64,000 bases of DNA, from NCBI RefSeq assembly GCF_014842925.1, contig NZ_JACYXJ010000007.1, forward strand, positions 62,001-126,000, read 5' to 3'. A model generated the notes under the pieces. That model saw nothing but the letters and a program-made list of their open reading frames with translations. It had not been told where the DNA came from and did not search any database. This document shows positions 25,688 to 34,348 of this stretch, piece by piece (positions within the stretch are counted from its first letter, which is position 1; every line of letters starts with the position of its first letter). This DNA is from Roseibium polysiphoniae (GTDB lineage Bacteria; Pseudomonadota; Alphaproteobacteria; Rhizobiales; Stappiaceae). Made by a program: the position numbers and the translations under genes.

Positions 25688-26262
25688 CTGCGCGAGAACG
25701 AAATCGGCGAAGAGAGACAGCGTCGCAGTTTACCGCTGATCGGTCCGGTGTGGCTGCGGTCGAGTTCGCTCTCATCTTGCCGTTCCTTCTCTTGCTGCTC
25801 ATCGGGATGGCCGAGACGACCAGTGCTTTGAACCAAGATCGAAAAGTCAGCCAGATTGCGAGCTCTGTCGCCGATCTCGTCGCCCAAAGCGAGTCCATTT
25901 CGACGTCAGAAGCAGCTGACATCATGCTTGCGGCGTCCGCAATCATGAGCCCTTACGAGAGCTCAAGGTTGTCTGTCACGATCGCAAGTGTCAGCTTCGA
26001 TGGTAACGGCAATGCTGAAGTCGACTGGAGCGTCGATCAAGACGGAGGCACGCCTTGGCCTACCGGGTCAGAACCACCGATCGATATCCCTGACACGGTT
26101 GCAAAAGCCGGAACGTCACTCGTGGTAGGACAATCAAACTACACATATATCCCGATGTTCGCGAGCCTGGCGCAGAACCTGTTTCCCAGCGCTGCGACCA
26201 TTCCGATGGGTGACGTCTACTTTTTAAGACCCAGATTGTCGACCTCAGTCACCTTCAACTGA
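25681..26262 (+). CDS. Second TadE/TadG-like pseudopilin
   Basis: The 193 residues carry a basic leader of about 22 residues, then DRSGVAAVEFALILPFLLLL, the same prepilin-like cleavage and helix motif as the preceding gene, and a periplasmic domain of about 145 residues rich in Ser, Asp and Gly. It lacks the VWA region of long TadG proteins, so it is a TadE/TadF-type minor subunit. Translation is probably coupled to tadE by the 7-base overlap. No TadG-like protein is seen in the window. Confidence 0.85.
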   Translation: MVAARERNRRRETASQFTADRSGVAAVEFALILPFLLLLLIGMAETTSALNQDRKVSQIASSVADLVAQSESISTSEAADIMLAASAIMSPYESSRLSVTIASVSFDGNGNAEVDWSVDQDGGTPWPTGSEPPIDIPDTVAKAGTSLVVGQSNYTYIPMFASLAQNLFPSAATIPMGDVYFLRPRLSTSVTFN

Positions 26263-26393
26263 GCCCTCGCATAGCCATTTGCCCGTATTTGATCCGTCGT
26301 AAAAGACGGCTAGTGTCTTCGCATCTACGTTGCGTTGCAGCAAATTGATGTGCGGATTGGAGCGCCGCTCCACGCAGATGGACGAGGGCAAGA

Positions 26394-27806
26394 ATGGCGA
26401 CGAATAAAACATTTGACCAGATTGTGGTCGGTGATTGTGCGGAAATCACCCGCGTATGCTCAACCAACGATCTGCTCATCTTCGCGCATGCGTCCGGGAA
26501 CCGGAACCCCCTCAATCTGCCGGATACCGATTGGACAGGTGATGGTGTCGTCGACACGCCTCTGGCCCCATCCATGTGGGTCGGCGCCTTGATATCCGCG
26601 GTGTTGGGAAACATCCTGCCCGGGCCTGGAACCGTCTACAGGACGCAAACCCTGACGTTTCACCGCCGAGTTGCGGTGGGTGACAGTCTGACGGTTCGGG
26701 TCAAAGTGACCGCCAAAAAGCCCAATGAAATGCTCGACCTCGAAACCACCGTCAGCACTGAAGCTGGAGACCTTGTGGCGTCGGGCATGGCCGAGGTTGT
26801 CGCACCCAAACAACAGATCGAATTTGACGCGTCGGAGCTCCCTGCGCTCCTGATTGAGCGACACCGGCATTTTAACCGCCTGATCACGCTCGCGAAAACA
26901 CTACCGGCTCTCCCAACGGCGGTCGTTGCGCCCGATGACGCAAGTTCACTGGAAGGTGCAATTCTTGCAGCAAGAGAGGGCTTGATCGAGCCTATTTTGA
27001 TCGGCGCGCGCGATCGCATCGAGGCTGCAGCCAAAGATATCGGGGAGGACCTCTCTCCGTTTTCCCTCATCGATATCGAAGATGAATCAGAGGCTGCGGC
27101 AAAAGCCGTCGCAATGGTTCACGAGGGCAAAGTCAAAGCTGTCATGAAAGGACATCTGCACACAGATGACCTGCTGCGGCATATCGTTAAGCGCGACGGT
27201 GGCCTTCGCACAAAGCGGCGGATCAGCCATGTTTTTGTCATGGACATTCCAGGCCGCGCGACACCCGTGGTGATCTCGGACGCAGCCATCAACATTGCTC
27301 CTGATCTCAACACCAAAGTCGACATCACTCAAAATGCGATCGACGCTGCTCTATCGCTTGGCCTGCCCTTGCCGAAGGTCGGTATTTTATCCGCGATCGA
27401 AACCGTCAACCCAGCGATTCCGTCCAGCCTCGACGCAGCGATCCTTTCCAAAATGGCGGAGCGAAATCAGATCAGGGGTGGCATCGTCGATGGACCGCTT
27501 GCGATGGACAATGCGATCGACGTCCAGGCCGCACGCACAAAAGGTATCACCTCTCTCGTTGCCGGGCGAGCAGAAGTGCTCATCGTACCCAATCTGGAAT
27601 CGGGCAATATGCTTGCAAAGGAGCTGACCTTCATCGCCCACGCGGAGGCAGCGGGCCTTGTCATTGGCGCCAAGGTGCCGATCATGCTCACCAGTCGGGC
27701 GGACGACAGCAGAGCACGGCTCGCATCTTGCGCCTTGGCCCTGTTGTTCAACCATTGGAAGGCGACAGGCAATCCTGTTGAAACTCTTGAGCCGATCGAG
27801 GGCTGA
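26394..27806 (+). CDS. MaoC-like domain fused to phosphate acetyl/butyryltransferase
   Basis: The 470 residues consist of a hotdog-fold MaoC-like domain (about 1-150) and a PTA/PTB domain (about 165-465), the latter including RRISHVFVMDIPGRATPVVISDAAINIAP and VDGPLAMDNAID. The C-terminal part converts acyl-CoA and phosphate to acyl phosphate and CoA, feeding acetate kinase 4 bases downstream. Such fusions are usually labelled bifunctional enoyl-CoA hydratase/phosphate acetyltransferase. However, the hydratase-2 motif S-G-D-x-N-P-x-H reads SGNRNPLN here (Asn36 and Asn41), so both catalytic residues are absent and hydratase activity is doubtful. GAGGG lies shortly before ATG 26394. Confidence 0.92.
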   Translation: MATNKTFDQIVVGDCAEITRVCSTNDLLIFAHASGNRNPLNLPDTDWTGDGVVDTPLAPSMWVGALISAVLGNILPGPGTVYRTQTLTFHRRVAVGDSLTVRVKVTAKKPNEMLDLETTVSTEAGDLVASGMAEVVAPKQQIEFDASELPALLIERHRHFNRLITLAKTLPALPTAVVAPDDASSLEGAILAAREGLIEPILIGARDRIEAAAKDIGEDLSPFSLIDIEDESEAAAKAVAMVHEGKVKAVMKGHLHTDDLLRHIVKRDGGLRTKRRISHVFVMDIPGRATPVVISDAAINIAPDLNTKVDITQNAIDAALSLGLPLPKVGILSAIETVNPAIPSSLDAAILSKMAERNQIRGGIVDGPLAMDNAIDVQAARTKGITSLVAGRAEVLIVPNLESGNMLAKELTFIAHAEAAGLVIGAKVPIMLTSRADDSRARLASCALALLFNHWKATGNPVETLEPIEG

Positions 27807-27810
27807 GCAG

Positions 27811-28977
27811 ATGAGCGATCCAACTATCCTCGTGCTGAACTCAGGCTCTTCGTCGATCAAATTCGACCTCTACGATGGAGACAACGAGACGGTTAAGGGC
27901 CAGGTCACGGGGCTCGGAGCCAAGCCCTGGATCTTCATCAAGAACTGTGCTGATGAAACCTGCAGGGACGAGGCGCTATCGTCAGATACTGGCCAATCGC
28001 ACAAGACAGCGCTCGGTGCGCTTCTGTCCTATCTCAAAGATCTCACCGGTCTTGCCCGGATAGACGCCGTTGGCCACAGGGTCGTTCATGGTGGCCACCT
28101 TCATTCGCGGCCGCGCGTCATTGATGACGCCCTGCTCGAAGAACTCGAAACCCTGATCCCGCTGGCGCCACTGCACCAACCACATAATCTAGCCGGTGTC
28201 ACCGCTGCCAAGTCGGCGTTCCCCCAGGCCATACAGGTCGCGTGTTTCGACACCGCGTTCCATCGGCACCATCCGTGGGTCAACGACACATTCGCGCTAC
28301 CTGGTTGTTACTATGATGAAGGGATCCGTCGCTACGGATTTCACGGCCTTTCCTACGAGTACATCTGTCAGCACCTCAAAGAAAGCCTCCCTTCCGCACA
28401 CAATGGTCGTCTGGTTGTCGCTCACCTGGGCAACGGGGCCTCGATGTGCGCGATCAAGAATGGACAGAGCATCGGCTCGACGATGGGCTTCACCGCGCTC
28501 GATGGTCTGCCAATGGGCACCCGCTGCGGCCAGCTGGATCCCGGAGTTGTCCTCTACCTCATGACGACCAAAGGCATGAGCCCTGAGGACGTCTCCGACC
28601 TTCTTTACAAAGAATCCGGACTGAAGGGTCTTTCAGGCATCAGCCAGGACATGCGGGCGCTCAGCGAAAGCACATCATCAGAAGCCGCCAAGGCGATCGA
28701 CTATTTCGTTTTTCGCATACGCCGCGAACTTGGCGCGATGGCAGCCATCTTGAACGGTCTCGATACCCTGGTCTTCACCGGCGGCATTGGGGAGAACGCG
28801 ACTACAATCAGGGAGCGCGTTTGCGAAAAACTGGACTGGCTGGGATTGAAAATTGACCCGGACAAGAATGATGCAGGAGAGACTGACATTTCCAGCACAG
28901 ATTCTCGCGTAAGCGTGCTCGTCATTCCGACAAATGAGGAAGCCATGATCCGCCGGCACACAGCCCGGTTCCTCTAG
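27811..28977 (+). CDS. ackA: Acetate kinase
   Basis: AckA makes acetate and ATP from acetyl phosphate and ADP, or the reverse. The 388 residues start MSDPTILVLNSGSSSIKF (ASKHA phosphate-1 loop) and include VGHRVVHGG, FDTAFH, YGFHGLSYEY, VAHLGNGASMCAIKNG, DPGVVLYL and FTGGIGENA, all hallmark motifs. ATG 27811 is chosen; the open frame extends upstream but overlaps the preceding gene. Gene pair with the phosphotransacetylase gives the acetyl-CoA/acetate node and acetyl phosphate. Its TAG stop overlaps the stop of the convergent gene. Confidence 0.97.
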   Translation: MSDPTILVLNSGSSSIKFDLYDGDNETVKGQVTGLGAKPWIFIKNCADETCRDEALSSDTGQSHKTALGALLSYLKDLTGLARIDAVGHRVVHGGHLHSRPRVIDDALLEELETLIPLAPLHQPHNLAGVTAAKSAFPQAIQVACFDTAFHRHHPWVNDTFALPGCYYDEGIRRYGFHGLSYEYICQHLKESLPSAHNGRLVVAHLGNGASMCAIKNGQSIGSTMGFTALDGLPMGTRCGQLDPGVVLYLMTTKGMSPEDVSDLLYKESGLKGLSGISQDMRALSESTSSEAAKAIDYFVFRIRRELGAMAAILNGLDTLVFTGGIGENATTIRERVCEKLDWLGLKIDPDKNDAGETDISSTDSRVSVLVIPTNEEAMIRRHTARFL

Positions 28978-29900
28978 GGTTTGACCGTGAGCACTTCCTG
29001 AAATTCCGGAGCATACGACCTGAGCATGGCGCGGTAGTCAGCGTGAACAACAGGCTCCAGTCCCCCTGGAAAATCAGGCTCGATCGAAAAATAGGCCGCG
29101 GGAGATGCATCCCGCAGTTCGAGCAAGGCACCACGAAGCGCACGCTTTCGCTCATCAGGAAGATCCGTTCGAACCGCATGCGCGTTGTAGGGGATGGCGG
29201 GCGAGCGCCAGACAATCTGCAACTTGTCCAGCCCGGCTGCCCCGCTCGTGAAAAGCTCGTTGAGGGTCCCGGCCGTGTAACCTGTCTCCGTCTTTCCAGA
29301 CAGTGTCGACCAGCCCAAGCTCGCGTCAACTCTCTCTTCAAGCACGGCCTGCAAACCTTCGACCGGGTCCTTGACCCTGACGCTGGTCCGAAAATGCTGG
29401 CGCACATCAATGCCTTCAGCAAATAAGTTCGAAAGCGGCACCCTATAGCTGGAGATGGAATTTGGCTGTCCAACGCCCAGCCGGCCGCCCTTCAGATCTG
29501 AAAGTGTCGCGCTTTGATCTGTCGATTTGACAATCAGTACGGAATAGAAGCGGGCTGGAAAATGATCCGGGCGCGCGGTCGCCAGTGGCTCGACGCACGC
29601 ACATTGGGTAAAGGCGGCGGCATAGGACGCCGGCGAGAGGCGTGCATAGTCAATGTCCCCTTTAACAAGAGCTTCCGAAAGTTCGCCGAGCGTATCGATC
29701 AGGAACAAATCAACGGGTATATCAAGCTCGTCTTCCAGATAGAGACGAAATGGCTCAATGCGTTCTCGCATCGCTTCATCTGCACCAACCGCAACCCCCA
29801 ATCGCAGTCTCTGCAGTCCTTGCTGCTGAGCCCAGCTTGACGTGGCAGGCAAGAGGATCAGTGCAGTCAGCGCGAGAAAGAGAGAAACTCTGATTTTCAT
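28974..29900 (-). CDS. PhnD-like phosphate/phosphonate-type ABC substrate-binding protein
   Basis: The 308 residues have a signal peptide (about 1-24, ending SSWAQ) and a periplasmic-binding fold of the PhnD/phosphonate-binding group: LRLGVAVGADEAMRERIEPF at the start, DYARLSPASYAAAF and GRLGVGQPNSISSY for ligand loops. No permease or ATPase gene is adjacent, so it is an orphan; such proteins may also act as sensor inputs. The ligand could be phosphite, phosphonate or another small anion. It is convergent with ackA and the stops overlap in CTAG. Confidence 0.85.
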   Translation of the reverse strand: MKIRVSLFLALTALILLPATSSWAQQQGLQRLRLGVAVGADEAMRERIEPFRLYLEDELDIPVDLFLIDTLGELSEALVKGDIDYARLSPASYAAAFTQCACVEPLATARPDHFPARFYSVLIVKSTDQSATLSDLKGGRLGVGQPNSISSYRVPLSNLFAEGIDVRQHFRTSVRVKDPVEGLQAVLEERVDASLGWSTLSGKTETGYTAGTLNELFTSGAAGLDKLQIVWRSPAIPYNAHAVRTDLPDERKRALRGALLELRDASPAAYFSIEPDFPGGLEPVVHADYRAMLRSYAPEFQEVLTVKP

Positions 29901-29990
29901 AATTTTGCCATCGGTTAGTACCTAGCTTCGAAGCACGCATCGATGCTTAAAGATTTAATCGCCATCTCAATAGCAAATTCAGGAGTTTTC

Positions 29991-30608
29991 ATGACCACCG
30001 CCATTTCAACAGTCGTTTTTGATGTCGGAAATGTTCTGGTTGAATGGGACCCTGAGCACCTCTACCGAGATCTGATCCCGGACGAGGCAGCCCGGCATTT
30101 CTTTCTATCTGAGATCTGCTCGATGGATTGGAATCTCCAGCAGGACTTGGGACGAAGCTGGAACGAGGCCGTTTCATCACTTAGTTCCCAACACCCCGAA
30201 CACGCCGAACTTATCGAAGCTTACTCTTCACGTTGGCACGATATGGTTCCAGGTGCGATACAAGGGTCTGTCGACATTCTCGAGGCTTTGAAGAAGGCAG
30301 ATGTTCCGCTTTATGCGATCACCAATTTCTCACAGGAGAAGTTTGCCGAAGCTCAGGACCGCTTTCCCTTTCTCAAGACCTCCTTCAGGGACATCATCGT
30401 CTCGGCCGAGGAGAGACTTCTAAAACCCGACCTCCGCATCTATGAAGCTCTCTTTGCGAGAAATACCATCACTCCATCGGAATGCGTCTTCATCGACGAT
30501 TCAGAGAAAAACGTCGCAGGTGCCCGCGAAGCCGGGATGGCGGCTCTGCATTTCACCGGTGCCGATAAACTCCGGCAGGACCTCCGAGAGATGGGGCTGC
30601 CGGTCTGA
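29991..30608 (+). CDS. HAD-superfamily hydrolase (subfamily IA, haloacid-dehalogenase-like)
   Basis: From ATG 29991 (AGGAG upstream) the 205 residues carry VVFDVGNVLVEWDPEHLY (motif I; the second Asp of DxD is replaced by Gly-Asn, as in the YihX-like group), AITNFSQEKF (motif II), LKPDLRIYEAL (motif III Lys) and FIDDSEKNVAGA (motif IV). Members dephosphorylate small sugar phosphates; the helical cap domain spans about 20-85. The substrate is unknown. Neighbouring genes point to sugars but give no firm lead. Confidence 0.9.
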   Translation: MTTAISTVVFDVGNVLVEWDPEHLYRDLIPDEAARHFFLSEICSMDWNLQQDLGRSWNEAVSSLSSQHPEHAELIEAYSSRWHDMVPGAIQGSVDILEALKKADVPLYAITNFSQEKFAEAQDRFPFLKTSFRDIIVSAEERLLKPDLRIYEALFARNTITPSECVFIDDSEKNVAGAREAGMAALHFTGADKLRQDLREMGLPV

Positions 30609-30619
30609 GCGCCCCTGGA

Positions 30620-31651
30620 TCAACCGCGCTCGAAACCTTCCAGAACATTCACGCAATTGGTGCCGAGAGCATCGACGGCATAGCCACCTTCCATGAGGAA
30701 AATCGTTGGAAGACCGAGGAGAGCAAGCCGCCGCCCAAGCTTGGTAAAGTCATCGCTTTCGAACTTGAACCCTGAGATCGGGTCCTTTTCGAAGCAGTCG
30801 AGTCCAAGCGAGACGATTAGGTAGTCAGGTTTGTAGACCAGAAGCCAACGACAGGCGTCATCAAGCGCTTCTTCATAAGCTCGCCAGTTGGTGCCAAGCG
30901 GCATCGGCCAGTTGCGAGTATAACCCTTGCCGGCATTCTCGCCTGCTTCATCCTCATGGCCCAGGAAATATGGATATTCCACTTTCGGATCGGCGTGCAG
31001 GGAGAGGAAGAGCACATCGGATCGATCGTAAAAGATCGACTGAGTGCCGTTGCCGTGATGGTAGTCCACATCGAGGATGGCAACCCGGTCAGCGCCATGA
31101 TCTCTGAGCCATTGCGCGGAAATGGCCGCATTGTTCAAAAAACAGTAGCCCCCGAAAAAATCGTGCCCCGCATGATGTCCGGGCGGGCGGCAAAGACCAA
31201 ATGCGGCTCTTTCACCCTGCTGCACCATTTCTGCTGCTGTAAGCGCGGTGTTGGCTGCAGCTTTCGCGGCCTCAAAAGTGTGCGGGCCAATCGGCGTGCC
31301 TGCATCCATGGAGTATCGACCCAAAAGGCCATCGATGTGGTCAGGCGCCGGGTCTTCACGCAAGGACCGTATCGGCCACACAAAGGGAAATGCTTCAGAA
31401 CTCCGTCCGGTCGCAGTCCATCGCTCCCAGAAGCTCTCCATAAACGCGAGGTAGTCTGGCGAATGAACACGGGCGAGCGGTCTCTCGCCAAAATCCTTTG
31501 GCTCGACCACTTCCCCCAGTTCACGGCTTTGAACAGTGCGCAAGACAATTTCAGCCCGCTCAGGTATCTCGACGGCCGGCTTTAACTGACCATCAGAAAT
31601 TTCATGTTCAGGAGCATGCTTGAGCTGGTTCTGAGAAAAGATTGTTTTCAA
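30620..31651 (-). CDS. Histone-deacetylase-like / acetylpolyamine amidohydrolase family protein
   Basis: The 343 residues belong to the zinc-dependent arginase/deacetylase fold. Visible are LCRPPGHHAGHDFFGGYCFLN (His pair and Gly loop, about 152-172), ILDVDYHHGNGTQ (zinc Asp and His) and LGLDCFEKDPISGF (third zinc Asp). Bacterial relatives deacetylate acetylpolyamines or other amides in the cytoplasm. Start chosen as TTG 31651, with AAGGAA eight bases before it, because the protein then begins (M)KTIFS like Mycoplana acetylpolyamine amidohydrolase; a TTG six codons earlier is possible. Downstream on the same strand as galM, 28 bases after it. Confidence 0.9.
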   Translation of the reverse strand: MKTIFSQNQLKHAPEHEISDGQLKPAVEIPERAEIVLRTVQSRELGEVVEPKDFGERPLARVHSPDYLAFMESFWERWTATGRSSEAFPFVWPIRSLREDPAPDHIDGLLGRYSMDAGTPIGPHTFEAAKAAANTALTAAEMVQQGERAAFGLCRPPGHHAGHDFFGGYCFLNNAAISAQWLRDHGADRVAILDVDYHHGNGTQSIFYDRSDVLFLSLHADPKVEYPYFLGHEDEAGENAGKGYTRNWPMPLGTNWRAYEEALDDACRWLLVYKPDYLIVSLGLDCFEKDPISGFKFESDDFTKLGRRLALLGLPTIFLMEGGYAVDALGTNCVNVLEGFERG

Positions 31652-31679
31652 GGAGACGGTTCCTTCCAATCAAAACCGC

Positions 31680-32684
31680 TCAGGAAAAACGGAATTCGGT
31701 GATGTGGTTGTAAGTCTCATCCGGATGCAAAAGCACTCCAGTGAAATTGTCATGATTGACGCTGTCTGGCCAACGTTGCGTTTCCAAGCAAAGCCCGGCA
31801 CAGGCACCGTAGTCCGCCCCATGCAAACCGGGAGAGGTCGTCTCAATCTTATAGCCATCGTAAAGCTGAATACCGGGCTCGGTGGTCCAGACTTCCATGC
31901 GGCAGTCGCCTTCCGGGTCCTCGAGGGCAGCAGCAAAAGCAACCTGATCAAGCGGCTCATCGCTCAGACAGAAATTGTGATCAAAGATCACATCCGTCTC
32001 GGATGCCTTCCTCCTCAACTTCCGGCCTTCGCGGAAATCATAGGGAGTCCACTCAACGTTGCGGATCTCACCTGAGGGAACGAATTCATCCGTAACAGGC
32101 AGATACCGATCGGCCGCAATCTCAAGCGTATGGTCCAGGATGTCGGGCGTGCCCGCAAGATTGAAATAGCTGTGCTGGGTCACATTGACGATCGTTGTCT
32201 TGTCGGTGGTTGCGGTGAATTTTACCCGCAACGCGCCGGTGCCTGTGAGGGTGTAGCGGCACAAGACTTCAACACGCCCTGGATAGCCTTCATCTCCGTC
32301 TTCGGAGACAAGTTTCAGCAGGACGCTTGCCTTGTCATGCTGCTCCAATGACCAGACACGGTTGGCGAAGCCAACATCGCCACCATGGAGGTGATGCTTG
32401 CCCTCAATGTTCTGCACCAACTGATAGGCATGACCGTCAATCTCGAACCGGCCATTCGAGATCCGGTTTGCGCACCGGCCCGCCACGGCGCCGAAGAATG
32501 CGTCGTGCTGCAGGTAGCTTTCCAGATCCTCAAACCCCAGGACAACTGTCTTGCCGTTAAAGGCCAGGTCCCGGATTATAGCGCCGTAGGTCAAGACCTT
32601 GGCTTCAAGTGGCCCTTTTTTCAGACTGACTTCCTGAACCGCAGTTCCATCTGGAAGTCTCCCGAAGTCCCGGATCGTCGCCAT
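31680..32684 (-). CDS. galM: Aldose 1-epimerase (mutarotase)
   Basis: GalM interconverts the alpha and beta anomers of aldohexoses. From ATG 32684 (AGGA upstream) the 334 residues include GRCANRISNGRF, HHLHGGDVGFANRVW (His), NVTQHSYFNLAG (catalytic-region His, about 170-181) and LCLETQRWPDSVNH with the catalytic Glu. The frame is open for 24 codons upstream but without family resemblance. It lies 92 bases after a phosphohexomutase gene and 28 before a deacetylase-like gene, all minus strand. Confidence 0.94.
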   Translation of the reverse strand: MATIRDFGRLPDGTAVQEVSLKKGPLEAKVLTYGAIIRDLAFNGKTVVLGFEDLESYLQHDAFFGAVAGRCANRISNGRFEIDGHAYQLVQNIEGKHHLHGGDVGFANRVWSLEQHDKASVLLKLVSEDGDEGYPGRVEVLCRYTLTGTGALRVKFTATTDKTTIVNVTQHSYFNLAGTPDILDHTLEIAADRYLPVTDEFVPSGEIRNVEWTPYDFREGRKLRRKASETDVIFDHNFCLSDEPLDQVAFAAALEDPEGDCRMEVWTTEPGIQLYDGYKIETTSPGLHGADYGACAGLCLETQRWPDSVNHDNFTGVLLHPDETYNHITEFRFS

Positions 32685-32776
32685 TGCATTCCTGATTTTC
32701 TTAAAAGACGCCTGCCCGCAGACCGACGCGAAAGGAGTAGAGGGCTGGCCCTCCACTCCGCTAACCTCACGCTGCT

Positions 32777-34276
32777 TTAGAGCGTCTGATTGTACTCGCC
32801 CACTTCCGGATTCTCGCGCAGGACCGTATCCACCGCCTTGAACATCGCATGGAGCCGCTCTTCGGAAGCAGGGCTTTCAACAACAACGACCAGTTCCGGC
32901 TTGTTGGAAGATGCCCGAACGAGACCCCAGGTACCATCATCGGTGACAACTCGGACGCCGTTCACAGTGATCAGATCCGTGATTGGGCTTCCGGCAACCT
33001 TCTCGCCTTTCGCCTGCATGTCCTTAAACCGTGCAACGACGCGGTCGACGACCTCATATTTGATTTCGTCTTCGCAATGCGGAGCCATCGTCGGTGAGCC
33101 CCAGGTCTTGGGAAGGTCGCGGCGGAGATCCGCCATTGTCTTGTCCGGATTCCTGTCGAGCATGTCGAGAATCGCGATCGCCGACACCAGACCATCGTCA
33201 TAACCGCGGCCGATGGGTGCATTGAAGAAGTAGTGTCCCGACTTCTCAAACCCGACGATAGCGCCAAGCTCCGTCACCCGGCGCTTGATGTAGGAATGGC
33301 CGGTCTTGTGGTAGTCGGTCTTGGCGCCATTGGCTTTCAAGACTGGATCGGTATTGAAGAGACCGGTCGATTTCACGTCGACAACGAACTGAGAATTGGG
33401 GTGCAGAGCGGAAATGTCGCGCGCCAGCATAACGCCCACCTTGTCGGCGAAGATTTCTTCGCCTTCATTATCGACAACGCCGCACCGATCGCCATCGCCG
33501 TCAAAGCCAAGGCCGACCTCGGCTTCGGTTTCGAGCACCTTGTCGCGGATGGCATGAAGCATCTTCATGTCTTCCGGGTTTGGATTGTAGCGCGGGAAGC
33601 TATGGTCGAGTTCGGTGTCGAGAGGGATCACTTCCGCACCAATGGCCTCCAGAATTCGCGGCGCGAAGGCACCAGCCGTGCCGTTGCCACAAGCCGCGAC
33701 GATCTTGATCGGGCGCTTCAGCTTTGGCCGGTCGGTAAGATCCTTGATGTAGATCTCGGCAAAGTCTTCAACATAGCGATAGCTACCACCACCCTTTGCG
33801 TCGAATGCCGCTTCAAGCACGATGTCCTTCAGACGTCCCATTTCGTCCGGGCCGAAGGTCAGCGGACGATTGATGCCCATTTTGACACCGGTCCAGCCAT
33901 TGTCATTGTGGGATGCGGTGATCATCGCGACCGCGGGCACATCCAATGCGAACTGTGCGAAATACGCCATTGGCGACATCGCGAGACCGATGTCATGAAC
34001 ATTGATGCCAGCAGCCAGCAATCCGTTGATCACAGCCATCTTGATCGCGGAGGAATAGCTGCGAAAGTCATGCCCGACGACGATATCCGGCCGCACGCCG
34101 CGCTCGTGCATGAGTGTGCCAATGCCCATGCCAAGAGCCTGCATGCCCATCAGGTTGATCTCTTTTTCGAACAACCAACGCGCATCGTATTCGCGGAAGC
34201 CCGTTGGCTTGACCATCGGCAAGGATTCGTAGGCATAGGTATTCGGTTGAAGAATGGGCTGCGGCTTGGGAAACAT
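32777..34276 (-). CDS. Phosphomannomutase/phosphoglucomutase
   Basis: Enzyme of the alpha-D-phosphohexomutase family, which moves phosphate between C1 and C6 of glucose or mannose phosphates for polysaccharide and nucleotide-sugar synthesis. The 499 residues have the phosphoserine loop ITASHNDNGWTGVKMG (about 117-132), the metal loop GFDGDGDRCG (about 253-262), the sugar-binding GFEKSGHYFF and the C-terminal phosphate-binding loop VRASSNKPELVVV (about 459-471). Substrate preference (glucose or mannose) cannot be told apart. Gene precedes galM; a 72-base gap separates it from the aspartic protease upstream. Confidence 0.95.
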   Translation of the reverse strand: MFPKPQPILQPNTYAYESLPMVKPTGFREYDARWLFEKEINLMGMQALGMGIGTLMHERGVRPDIVVGHDFRSYSSAIKMAVINGLLAAGINVHDIGLAMSPMAYFAQFALDVPAVAMITASHNDNGWTGVKMGINRPLTFGPDEMGRLKDIVLEAAFDAKGGGSYRYVEDFAEIYIKDLTDRPKLKRPIKIVAACGNGTAGAFAPRILEAIGAEVIPLDTELDHSFPRYNPNPEDMKMLHAIRDKVLETEAEVGLGFDGDGDRCGVVDNEGEEIFADKVGVMLARDISALHPNSQFVVDVKSTGLFNTDPVLKANGAKTDYHKTGHSYIKRRVTELGAIVGFEKSGHYFFNAPIGRGYDDGLVSAIAILDMLDRNPDKTMADLRRDLPKTWGSPTMAPHCEDEIKYEVVDRVVARFKDMQAKGEKVAGSPITDLITVNGVRVVTDDGTWGLVRASSNKPELVVVVESPASEERLHAMFKAVDTVLRENPEVGEYNQTL

Positions 34277-34348
34277 TACTCACCTCTTAGGGGTAAAACG
34301 GGTCAAATCCATTGCTGGGAAAGGGCATGTTTAAGGAATGACGGGACC

